The notes below the pieces were generated by a model. The model saw nothing but the letters and a program-made list of their open reading frames with translations. It had not been told where the DNA came from and did no database searches. DNA of 25,829 nucleotides, taken from NCBI GenBank assembly GCA_030832235.1, contig JAURJO010000207.1, positions 1 through 25,829 of the forward strand, read 5' to 3'. How positions within the stretch are numbered: the first letter of the stretch is position 1; the number at the start of each line of letters is the position of its first letter. This document shows positions 14,560 to 21,945 of this stretch, piece by piece. Source of the stretch: Verrucomicrobiota bacterium (GTDB taxonomy: Bacteria; Verrucomicrobiota; Verrucomicrobiia; Opitutales; Opitutaceae). Made by a program: the position numbers and the translations under genes.

Positions 14560-16218
14560 TCAGCGCGGCGGCGGCGCCAAGGGCATCAGCCGAATGAGTT
14601 CGGTTTGCCACGCCTCGGCTTGGGCCGACGCACCTTCCGACCGGGCGGCCCGCACCGCCTCGGGCAACCAATGAAGGCGCAGGGTTGCGCCCAAGGCCGG
14701 GACCGAGAGCAACCGGCGCCACCAATCCAACGCCGCCTCGCCCTTTCCAGCGCCCTGCAGCAGGACGGCCATCTCGCGGAAAAGAGCCCATTCGTCGGCA
14801 GCGGGATTCGAAGGCGGCCGGACTAAAGCGAGTGACGCCGCGGCACCGGCGGCATCACCTCGATCGATTTGCCGCTTGGCCACCGCGATTCCGAGCACGA
14901 GACCGGGACGAACACGATGCTCAGCCACGGCCGCCTCCAAAGCCTCGGTCGCTTTCCCCTCGGTCTCTAATCGCTTCATGCGCCGCACGGAGTCGTAGGA
15001 TTCGAGCCGCGCGGAGTCTTCCCCGGTCGCCTTGGTCGACGACACGCGACCGGGCGTGAACGGACGGTAAAGCGGATCACCAATCGCGACCGCCTGCCAA
15101 CTGAGCGCGGGCAGCGCGAAATAGATCGCCTCGACCCAAGTGGCCCCGCGCGCCAGCGCCCGGAGGAGCAAATGCGGCGCGTGCGTGAAGGCCAGATAAG
15201 GCTCATGCACGTTTCCCACCGTCGCCGTCACTCCCCGCGCGATGAAAGGTCCTGTCCACCCTGAGTCCGGCGAACGCAAGGTGGCGGCCGAGTAGCTGTG
15301 CAGGTGCAGCGCGATCGCGCCCGGAGGAAACCGAAAGCCCGGAAGCGTGAAAGGGCCCTCGACGGTTCCCGCGTACCAGCCGAAATAGAGCACCGGCGCG
15401 TCGAAGCGGGCGTGGGGTGGAAACGTGCCAGGCTCGCGATCGACCGAGGTGTCGAAGCCCATTTCCCTCAACTGGCGGGCAGCCGCCTCAAACCATGCGT
15501 CGCCGGTCGCGTCGCGGTTGGCGATGTCCACGTACGCCCGGCCGTGCAGTCCCGTTTTCTCCGCCGCGATCGCCCGGTCGATCAACGCGACGGCGTCCGC
15601 CGCCGTGGGGCTGTCGAGACGGGAAACGCGGACCACCTGCCGGAGCTCGGACTCGGACGGCGCCTGGTTTTGGAAAAGCGGGTTGGGGATGAATGCGTTG
15701 ATCGGGTAATTCGGACTCGCGAGCAGGCTGAGTTCGGCGTCAACCGCGCCGGCGTTCGTGCGGAATTCCCCGCGCCGCGTGTAGGGCGGCGCCTCGACGT
15801 AGAGCGAGGCTTCATGCTCCAGCTTCAGCGGCACGCCGCGGCACACGACGAGCGCGTCGATGCGATGCCCGTTGGGCGCGTACTTGCGGCGTCCGGCGGC
15901 GTCGCGCGTCGTCATCGGGATCGCGTCGATCCAGCGCTCGGCGACCAGACGCTCCAGCAGCGGATTCCAGATCGTCGCCACGAAGTCGCGCCACGCCACC
16001 GATTCGCCCGCCGGCATTTTCCACGCCAGAAGGTTCGCCTCCGGAACCGCCCGCACGGCGAGGTAATGGCGCGCAAGGGCGAGCGAGTCGGGATCCGCGG
16101 CGTTGGCGAGAACCAGGACCCGCGACGCCTGCAGCGCCCTCTCCGGGATCATTTCCGCCGCCGGCAAGGCGAGCCCCATTAACCCCGGGAGCAGGAGGCT
16201 GAGGCGAAACGCGCTCAC
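14560..16218 (-). CDS. TIGR03790 family protein (secreted, function unknown)
   Basis: This 552-residue protein has an N-terminal signal (L-S-L-L-L-P-G-L-M-G-L-A-L-P-A-A). Its core is recognisable as TIGR03790: A-R-H-Y-L-A-V-R-A-V-P-E-A-N near 47-60, a V-V-C-R-G-V-P-L-K loop, the segment V-S-R-L-D-S-P-T-A-A-D-A-V-A-L-I-D-R-A and later Y-F-G-W-Y-A-G and A-I-G-D-P-L-Y-R-P-F. The last 170 residues are helical and look like a repeat or scaffold extension. The family is common in Verrucomicrobiota, Acidobacteriota and Planctomycetota and has no proven activity. The start is GTG 16218. It follows the S1/P1 nuclease with a 14-base gap, so co-transcription is likely. The stop is 9 bases from the convergent clpP stop, and a 6-bp hairpin (14551-14568) spans the junction. 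Confidence 0.85.
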   Translation of the reverse strand: MSAFRLSLLLPGLMGLALPAAEMIPERALQASRVLVLANAADPDSLALARHYLAVRAVPEANLLAWKMPAGESVAWRDFVATIWNPLLERLVAERWIDAIPMTTRDAAGRRKYAPNGHRIDALVVCRGVPLKLEHEASLYVEAPPYTRRGEFRTNAGAVDAELSLLASPNYPINAFIPNPLFQNQAPSESELRQVVRVSRLDSPTAADAVALIDRAIAAEKTGLHGRAYVDIANRDATGDAWFEAAARQLREMGFDTSVDREPGTFPPHARFDAPVLYFGWYAGTVEGPFTLPGFRFPPGAIALHLHSYSAATLRSPDSGWTGPFIARGVTATVGNVHEPYLAFTHAPHLLLRALARGATWVEAIYFALPALSWQAVAIGDPLYRPFTPGRVSSTKATGEDSARLESYDSVRRMKRLETEGKATEALEAAVAEHRVRPGLVLGIAVAKRQIDRGDAAGAAASLALVRPPSNPAADEWALFREMAVLLQGAGKGEAALDWWRRLLSVPALGATLRLHWLPEAVRAARSEGASAQAEAWQTELIRLMPLAPPPR

Positions 16219-16232
16219 CGGCGGTGCCGTTC

Positions 16233-17282
16233 TCAGGGAGCGGACTTGGCGGCCGCGGCCTGGCGGCGCACGAGCGCCGCCCGCAGATACGTGTCAGGAA
16301 CCGCGCCGCGCCACGCGGTCAGCCAGATCGCGGCGAGCATGCGGCCGCCGTCGAGCAGGCGCTGCTCGACGAACGTGCGCGCCTCGTCACTGACCACCGC
16401 GCCCTCGGTCTGCCCGAGCTTGCCCTCCTTCTCGAGGAGGTAGAGCGGCTCGACCATCGTGTGCTGGCGGCGGAGGTAGTCGAAAACGGCGACGAACATC
16501 GGGTCGCGACGGTCCTCGCGCGGGGCGAGCGAGATGACCTCGGCGGAGCCGACCTGCGGCAGCAATGGCGCGAGCCGGATGCCGGCCTTGGCGGCGAGAC
16601 CGCCGTCGATCCACGCGTGTATCCCGTTCCACGTGGTGTAGCCCTTGGGGTTATGCCCGGACCAACCGTTGTAATGCTTCGTCGTGTGCAACGGCTGTGC
16701 GCAATCGCCCACATTGTGGCCCATGAGGCCCATCATGTAGACGACGTTGGCGCGGGCGTTCTCGATTTCCTCCGGGGTGCCCAGCTCCTCGAGGACCCGC
16801 AGGTAGGAGAAGCCCGACCGCAGGCGGCCGAAGGCCTCGGTGATCGCCCACGGCGCGAAGCCCGGCCACTCCTGGGTGCGGTCGGCGTTCCGAGCGGGAT
16901 CGATCGGCTTGAAGTTACCGGCGTTCTCCGCGCGGCCCTTCGCGAACTGCACCACGAACTCGTACCGGAACGAGGAGATCTTGTCCAAGTCCAGCCCGGC
17001 CTCCGGCAGGTACTCGAGGTCGCAGAAATGATCGGTCCAGCTTCCGCCCGAATGCTTCACGGGCAGGTCGGGGACGTTACGCCAGCGGTCCGCCTCGCCG
17101 GCGAGGAAAGCGATCCGTTCGGCGTTCGCCGGCGCGCGCACGAACGCGGGAAAGTCCGACGGCAGCGCCGCGAGGGCCAGCTGGTTGACGACGCGGTGGC
17201 CTTCGTAGTCCCACGCGCCCAAAGGCAGCGCGGATGACGCGAACGAAAGCAGGCCGGTCAGAACGAGGGAGGCGGGTTTCAT
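16233..17282 (-). CDS. Secreted S1/P1-type zinc nuclease
   Basis: This 349-residue exported protein would begin with W24 after signal-peptide cleavage (L-G-A/W-D-Y-E-G-H), as S1/P1 nucleases require because the N-terminal Trp binds zinc. All nine ligands of the trinuclear site can be assigned: W24, H29, D65, H85, H189, D193, H199, H222 and D226. The spacings from H189 (+4, +10, +33, +37) equal those of P1 nuclease and differ from zinc phospholipase C, where the last interval is shorter. The motif N-V-G-D-C-A-Q-P-L-H is intact. Predicted role: single-strand DNA/RNA cleavage or 3'-nucleotidase activity outside the cytoplasm, for nutrient or phosphate scavenging. ATG 17282 is chosen for the signal peptide. 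It lies 25 bases after the amidase gene. Confidence 0.88.
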   Translation of the reverse strand: MKPASLVLTGLLSFASSALPLGAWDYEGHRVVNQLALAALPSDFPAFVRAPANAERIAFLAGEADRWRNVPDLPVKHSGGSWTDHFCDLEYLPEAGLDLDKISSFRYEFVVQFAKGRAENAGNFKPIDPARNADRTQEWPGFAPWAITEAFGRLRSGFSYLRVLEELGTPEEIENARANVVYMMGLMGHNVGDCAQPLHTTKHYNGWSGHNPKGYTTWNGIHAWIDGGLAAKAGIRLAPLLPQVGSAEVISLAPREDRRDPMFVAVFDYLRRQHTMVEPLYLLEKEGKLGQTEGAVVSDEARTFVEQRLLDGGRMLAAIWLTAWRGAVPDTYLRAALVRRQAAAAKSAP

Positions 17283-17307
17283 GGGGAAACGGGAAATCGG
17301 CGGCACT

Positions 17308-18405
17308 TCACTTGCCGCGGGTGCGGGCAAGGGTGTTCGCGTAATCACGGACGCCGGCGGCGATCACCGTGGCGAGTTGCTGGCGATGGGCGGGCGTGGA
17401 GATCTTCCGCGCCTCCGCGTCGCTGCTGAGGAAACCGCATTCGACCAGAACGCCGGGGCAGTCGAGCGGGCGGAGGACCGCGAGATGCATGAGTTTTTTC
17501 CCGCGGTCGGCCGACTTGAGGTCATTCACAAACCGCCGGTGCACGGCGTGGGCAAGCACCACGCTCCAATGGTCGTGCCGGTTCACGGGTGAGGCGAAAT
17601 CCTCGGTGTCGTCCCGCTCACCCCCGCCCCACGCGTTGGTGGAGCGCTGAAACCGCGGAGCAAACGTGTAGACCTCGACGCCGGACGTGCGGGTGTCGCG
17701 CGGCAGTGCGTTGAAATGAATGCTCACGAAAAGGTCGGCGTTGGCCGCCCGGGCCGCCGCGGCCCGTTGCGGCAGGGCGACAAAGGAATCATCGTCCCGC
17801 GTCAGCACCACGCGGTGCCCATCCGCCTCCAGTAGCCGCTTGGCGCGTCGGGCGACGTCCAGCGTGAGCGTCTTCTCGCTGATGCCGAGCCGCTCGTTGA
17901 CCTTGCCGGGGTCGGTGCCGCCATGACCCGGATCGAGCACGATGACTCGGGGTGCGGCACGCGGCGCCTGTCCGTGCCCCGGCCTCAGCAGGGGCGAGAG
18001 ACAGCGTTCGTGGTCCACGCGGCTCACGAACGCCTCGCCGCCGTTCGCGACCACCGGATCGCCGAGAAACACCCGCAATCCGTTAACTGTTATCTCGCGG
18101 CTCTCGACCTCGATCTCGGCGCGTCCACCGGGGCCCTTGAGTTCGAGCCTGCGGCCGGACTCGACCCACGTGAGACGCGCACCAAGCCGCGACGCCGCGG
18201 CAGGAAGGGAAACGTACTCGACGCGGCCGAATCGCCGGCCTGGGAGGGCACTCTCGGACGAAGCGGCAGGCGGAGGTGGAGCGCCGGTCGGGGCGGCGTT
18301 GACGGCGCCCGGCCGCGTCGGGGACGAACGCGCCGGTGCGTCCGCGGCCGCGGCGACAAACGCCGGAGCGAAAGCGAGGAACAGCAGACGCGCCGCCCGA
18401 CTCAT
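17308..18405 (-). CDS. N-acetylmuramoyl-L-alanine amidase (Amidase_3)
   Basis: This exported peptidoglycan hydrolase of 365 residues cleaves the MurNAc-L-Ala bond. It has a signal peptide (1-23), a Pro/Ala-rich linker (24-55), a beta-rich domain resembling the copper-amine-oxidase N-terminal-like fold (about 60-130, V-E-Y-V-S-L-P-A-A-A) and the Amidase_3 domain (about 153-362). Zinc and catalytic residues are H161 (D-P-G-H-G-G), E177, H230 (V-S-I-H-F-N-A) and E322 (V-L-V-E-C-G-F-L-S). An insertion between H230 and E322 (N-A-W-G-G-G-E-R-D-D) is typical of the family and may be regulatory. The start is 13 bases past infC, so it is probably in the infC transcript, an unusual pairing. Confidence 0.93.
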   Translation of the reverse strand: MSRAARLLFLAFAPAFVAAAADAPARSSPTRPGAVNAAPTGAPPPPAASSESALPGRRFGRVEYVSLPAAASRLGARLTWVESGRRLELKGPGGRAEIEVESREITVNGLRVFLGDPVVANGGEAFVSRVDHERCLSPLLRPGHGQAPRAAPRVIVLDPGHGGTDPGKVNERLGISEKTLTLDVARRAKRLLEADGHRVVLTRDDDSFVALPQRAAAARAANADLFVSIHFNALPRDTRTSGVEVYTFAPRFQRSTNAWGGGERDDTEDFASPVNRHDHWSVVLAHAVHRRFVNDLKSADRGKKLMHLAVLRPLDCPGVLVECGFLSSDAEARKISTPAHRQQLATVIAAGVRDYANTLARTRGK

Positions 18406-18418
18406 GGCGGCGGCAAAC

Positions 18419-19075
18419 TCAAGCCGGCCCGGCGCCGGAAGACTGACCCTCTTCCTCCGGCTCCTCGTCCACGGTCTCCTCCAGGAACCTGGGCTTCCGC
18501 TTGTTGGCGGGGAGCGGCGTCAGCATCACGTGGATGTTGCGGCCGATCAGCTTGGGATCGGCGTCCGGATGAGCCATGCCGGCGAGTTCCGAGACCGCGC
18601 GCTTCATGACGTCGAAACCGATCTCGGTGTGCGCCATTTCGCGGCCGCGGAACTTGAGGCGCATCTTCACCTTGTTGCCGTGGTCGAGGAACTCCTCGGC
18701 GTGACGCAGCTTCGTCTCGAAATCGTGCTGTTCGATGCGCGCGGTGAACTCGATCTCCTTGATCTTGCTGGCCGTGGACTTCGAGTTGGAGGTCTTCTTC
18801 TGCTCCTCGTAGACGTACTTGCCGAAGTCCATGATCCGGCACACCGGCGGTGTGGCGTTGGGCGCCACCTCGACGAGGTCGAGGCCGTTTTCCAGCGCGA
18901 GGTTGATCGCCTTGGTGGTGTCGATGATCCCGAGCTGTTTGCCCTCGGGGGAGATCAGCCGCACCTGCGGCACCTTGATCCGATGGTTGCGGCGGATGGC
19001 CGCGAAGGGGTCGACGTTGCGACGTTGGAAGGATCCGGGGCGGCCGCCTGGGGCGGGAGGAGACGAGAGGGCCAT
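18419..19075 (-). CDS. infC: Translation initiation factor IF-3
   Basis: IF-3 binds the 30S subunit, prevents premature subunit joining and proofreads start codons. The 218-residue product has the N-domain (I-R-R-N-H-R-I-K-V-P-Q-V-R-L-I, L-D-L-V-E-V-A, P-P-V-C-R-I-M-D-F-G-K-Y), the linker and the C-domain (K-E-I-E-F-T, K-V-K-M-R-L-K-F-R-G-R-E, P-K-L-I-G-R-N). A roughly 20-residue N-terminal Pro/Gly extension and an acidic tail (E-E-T-V-D-E-E-P-E-E-E) flank the core. ATG 19075 is immediately preceded by a TTG codon. The rare AUU start of E. coli infC is not seen. rpmI and rplT, normally next to infC, are absent, and an amidase gene takes their place. Confidence 0.96.
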   Translation of the reverse strand: MALSSPPAPGGRPGSFQRRNVDPFAAIRRNHRIKVPQVRLISPEGKQLGIIDTTKAINLALENGLDLVEVAPNATPPVCRIMDFGKYVYEEQKKTSNSKSTASKIKEIEFTARIEQHDFETKLRHAEEFLDHGNKVKMRLKFRGREMAHTEIGFDVMKRAVSELAGMAHPDADPKLIGRNIHVMLTPLPANKRKPRFLEETVDEEPEEEGQSSGAGPA

Positions 19076-19103
19076 CAATGGTTGCGATAGAGTGTCGGGA
19101 CAG

Positions 19104-19139
19104 ACCCTTGTCGCCCGAAGCGTCTCCCTCGGCAAGGGT
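19104..19139 (-). other. Possible infC leader hairpin
   Basis: ACCCTTG (19104-19110) and CAAGGGT (19133-19139) are exact complements. The stem can be lengthened inside by CCGA/TCGG with a small bulge. On the minus strand the structure ends about 28 bases before the infC ATG and starts about 30 bases after the stop of the A-type carrier gene. No T-tract follows, so it looks more like a leader structure than a terminator. Confidence 0.35.
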
Positions 19140-19169
19140 TATTTCCGCCGGCCCGGCGCGACTCGAATC

Positions 19170-19583
19170 TCACACGCTGAAGCTCTCTCCGCATGAGCAG
19201 CTGGCCTTGGCGTTGGGGTTGGAGAACTTGAAGCCGCCCGCCACGAGCGCGGAGGAGTAGTCGATCTCGGTGCCCTTCAGATAAAGCGCGCTGCGGCTGT
19301 CCACCAAGACCGTGATGCCGGCCGTCCGCACGAGGATGTCCCCCCGGCGCGCCTCGGGCGTGAACTTCATCTTGTAGCTGAGCCCGTTGCAGCCGCCGCC
19401 GGTGATCGCCACCCGCAGGAACTCGCCCTGCGCCTCCCGGGCGATCAGCGCGCGGACTTTGACTCCCGCGGGATCGGTCAGCCGCACCAGACTCTCCCCG
19501 CCCTCGCGCACACCTTCGGGCAGGCCCGCGCCACCTCCGGTGGACACGAGCGGGGAAGGCGGCGGAAGAACGGCGGTCGACAT
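19170..19583 (-). CDS. A-type iron-sulfur carrier (HesB/IscA/SufA/ErpA family)
   Basis: This 137-residue protein binds or transfers iron-sulfur clusters to apo-proteins in the cytosol. The conserved cysteines are C65 (G-G-G-C-N-G-L-S-Y), C129 and C131 (C-S-C-G near the C terminus). The first 30 residues are a non-conserved Pro/Gly-rich extension. ATG 19583 is chosen. A GTG at 19592 would add three residues. A GC-rich 7-bp hairpin (19599-19615) sits directly upstream in its leader. The pathway partner SufU is encoded 3.8 kb away at 22958-23413. The gene is divergent from the CPBP-ProA frame and may share a transcript with infC, 94 bases downstream. Confidence 0.92.
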   Translation of the reverse strand: MSTAVLPPPSPLVSTGGGAGLPEGVREGGESLVRLTDPAGVKVRALIAREAQGEFLRVAITGGGCNGLSYKMKFTPEARRGDILVRTAGITVLVDSRSALYLKGTEIDYSSALVAGGFKFSNPNAKASCSCGESFSV

Positions 19584-19691
19584 CGTGCCCACACGAAACC
19601 GCCGCGGAGCGGCGGCGCAACTTTCGATTGGGCCGCGCCGCGGAAGATTTCGGCTGACGCCCCGTCAACGACGTGCGCGAGTGTCGCCGCC

Positions 19692-21929
19692 ATGCGAGAC
19701 ATCCAGCCTCCCGCCCGCTTTTCCGCCGGCACCGCTATCTTGGTGGTGTTCGGGGTGATCGCCGCCGAGATGGCGATAGAGGCGCTGCTCACGCGCGCGG
19801 TGCAATTCGGGGCCCTGCTCGGCCTGCTTCCGGCTTCCGCGAACGGACCGGAGGCGGAGCCCACACTCCTCATCGCGACAAAACTTCTCGGCACGGCGCT
19901 CGTCGCCGACTGGGCGCTGCGCCGCAACGGGGAAAGCTGGCAGGCTGCCGGCCGGCCGGGGTTCGCGCCGGCGCACCTCGTCCTCGCGCTCCTGCCGGTC
20001 GTCGCCGGCATCACCATTTTCCTTTCGGAACTGGACAACGTGATGCGCGCGGTTCTGCCCGCGTTCCTCATGGAACAACTCGACTTCGCGCCCGACCTTG
20101 ACGCGTTGGTGAACACTTCGTGGCAGGGGCCGGTGCTGGCGGTGGTCATCGCACCCCTGACCGAGGAACTCGTATTTCGGGGGCTGATCCTGCGCGGCCT
20201 ACTGGGACGCTGGCGCCCAGCGATAGCGATCACCGCTTCCGCGGCGCTGTTCGCGGCCACCCACCTCAACCCCGCGCAGGCCCCCGTGGCCATGCTGCTC
20301 GGGTTGGTGCTCGGCTGGGTCTATGTGCGCACGCGCTCAATCGGCCTCTGCATGGCGGGTCACGCGCTGAACAACGCCGCCACCTACGTGACTGACTTTC
20401 CTTTTGAGGTACCCGGGTTCAATTGGGTGCCCGAGGATGCCGAAGTGATTTTCCACCCGTGGTGGTTCAATGCGGCCGGCGCCCTGCTGTTCTGCGGCGG
20501 CCTATGGTGGATCCACCGCCACACTCCGTTCGCCGCCCCTTGGTTGCGCCCCGCTGCCAAGGTTCCGGTCGCACCTGAGCCACCCGTGCTCGCTCCGCCG
20601 CCGCTGGCAGTTGGGGGTTGTCAGACCGTGACCGCCGGAGAAAGTGCCGGGTCCATGTCCGGCGACCTCGGTCAACTCGTCACTTCCCTAGCGCAGCGCG
20701 CGCGGGCCGCGTCGTTCACGCTCGCGACGACGCCGCGCGCGGCCAAGGACGCGGCTCTGCTGCGGCTGGCCGCGCTACTTGAGGAATCGACCGCCGAGCT
20801 GCTGGCCGCCAACGCCCGCGACCTCGCCTCGCCGGAAGCCGCCGCGCTCACGGCCGCCGCGCGGGACCGGCTGACGCTGAACGAGGATCGCCTGCGGCAT
20901 CTCGCCGAGTCGGTGCGGCAGGTCGCAGCCCTTCCCGATCCCGTGGGAGCCGTGCTGGAGGAGACGACCCCCGCGAACGGCCTGCGTCTGCGCAAGGTCC
21001 GCGTGCCGATCGGCGTGATCGGGATCATCTACGAGTCGCGTCCCAACGTGACGATCGATTGCGCCGTGCTGTGCCTGAAGAGCGGCAACGCGGCGGTCTT
21101 GCGGGGCGGCAAGGAGTGTTTCCACACCAACCTCGCGCTCGCGGCGCTGGTGCAGCGCGCGCTCGCCGCCGCCGGCCTGCCGGCCGACGCGGTGCAGCTC
21201 GTGCCGACGACCGACCGCGCGGCGCTCGCGACGCTGCTGAAGCTGAACGACCTCATCCATTGCATCATCCCGCGGGGCGGCGAGGGACTCATCCGGCACG
21301 TCGCCGAAAACAGCACCATCCCCGTCATCAAGCACTACAAGGGCGTGTGCTTCGTCTATGTGGACGCCGCGGCCGATCTCGCGATGGCGGAGGCCGTGAC
21401 GGTCAACGCCAAGGTGGCGCGCCCCAGCGCGTGCAACGCCGCGGAGCAGTTGCTGGTGCATCGTTCGGTGGCGGACCGCTTTCTGCCGGCCGTCGGCCGC
21501 GCCCTGGCCGCCCGCGGCGTGGAGCTGCGTTGCGATCCCGCCGCCGCCGCCATCCTCGCCCGCGAGGGCGTCGCCGCCGCCGCCGCGGGTCCCGCCGATT
21601 TCACGGCCGAATTCCTCGGGCTGGTGCTGGCCGTGCGCGTGGTGGACTCGCTGGACGAGGCGGTGGCGACGATCAACCGCGACGGCTCCGGCCACAGCGA
21701 CGCGATCATCACGGCCGACGGGACGGCGGCACGCCGGTTCCTCGCGGAGGTGGACAGCGCCGCGGTGTTCTGGAACGCGAGCACGCGGTTCAACGACGGC
21801 TTCGAGTTCGGTTTCGGCGCGGAGATCGGCATCAGCACCGACCGGCTGCACGCGCGCGGCCCGATGGGGCTGCCGGAGCTCTGCAGCTACAAGTACCTCG
21901 TCGAGGGTACCGGCCAGATCCGAGGCTGA
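19692..21929 (+). CDS. proA: CPBP intramembrane metalloprotease fused in frame to gamma-glutamyl phosphate reductase (ProA)
   Basis: This is one uninterrupted frame of 745 codons. Residues 1-285 are a CPBP (Abi/CAAX-like) membrane protease: several hydrophobic helices and the motifs E158-E159-x3-R163, A-T-H191-L-N-P and H224-A-L-N-N228. Residues 286-321 are a Pro/Ala linker with more A/T-ending codons than its surroundings. Residues 322-745 are a full-length ProA, the NADPH-dependent proline-pathway enzyme that reduces gamma-glutamyl phosphate. They include Y-E-S-R-P-N-V-T, the cysteine loop R-P-S-A-C-N-A-A-E and F-G-F-G-A-E-I-G-I-S. ProA alone could start at ATG 20655 (Met322), 14 bases after GGAG. 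So the locus is either a real fusion, or two proteins made by readthrough plus internal initiation. No proB was seen in the window. Confidence 0.9.
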   Translation: MRDIQPPARFSAGTAILVVFGVIAAEMAIEALLTRAVQFGALLGLLPASANGPEAEPTLLIATKLLGTALVADWALRRNGESWQAAGRPGFAPAHLVLALLPVVAGITIFLSELDNVMRAVLPAFLMEQLDFAPDLDALVNTSWQGPVLAVVIAPLTEELVFRGLILRGLLGRWRPAIAITASAALFAATHLNPAQAPVAMLLGLVLGWVYVRTRSIGLCMAGHALNNAATYVTDFPFEVPGFNWVPEDAEVIFHPWWFNAAGALLFCGGLWWIHRHTPFAAPWLRPAAKVPVAPEPPVLAPPPLAVGGCQTVTAGESAGSMSGDLGQLVTSLAQRARAASFTLATTPRAAKDAALLRLAALLEESTAELLAANARDLASPEAAALTAAARDRLTLNEDRLRHLAESVRQVAALPDPVGAVLEETTPANGLRLRKVRVPIGVIGIIYESRPNVTIDCAVLCLKSGNAAVLRGGKECFHTNLALAALVQRALAAAGLPADAVQLVPTTDRAALATLLKLNDLIHCIIPRGGEGLIRHVAENSTIPVIKHYKGVCFVYVDAAADLAMAEAVTVNAKVARPSACNAAEQLLVHRSVADRFLPAVGRALAARGVELRCDPAAAAILAREGVAAAAAGPADFTAEFLGLVLAVRVVDSLDEAVATINRDGSGHSDAIITADGTAARRFLAEVDSAAVFWNASTRFNDGFEFGFGAEIGISTDRLHARGPMGLPELCSYKYLVEGTGQIRG

Positions 21930-21945
21930 ACGGCCCCGCCGCTGC

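Noticed and set aside
14551..14568. CCGCGC/GCGCGG hairpin between the clpP and TIGR03790 stops
   Set aside because: The stem is short and GC-only with no T-tract on either strand, as expected by chance at this base composition. Not called as a terminator.
19599..19615. CCGCCGC/GCGGCGG hairpin before the A-type carrier start
   Set aside because: The 7-bp GC-only repeat is likely chance. It is noted in the gene entry but not called as a regulatory element.
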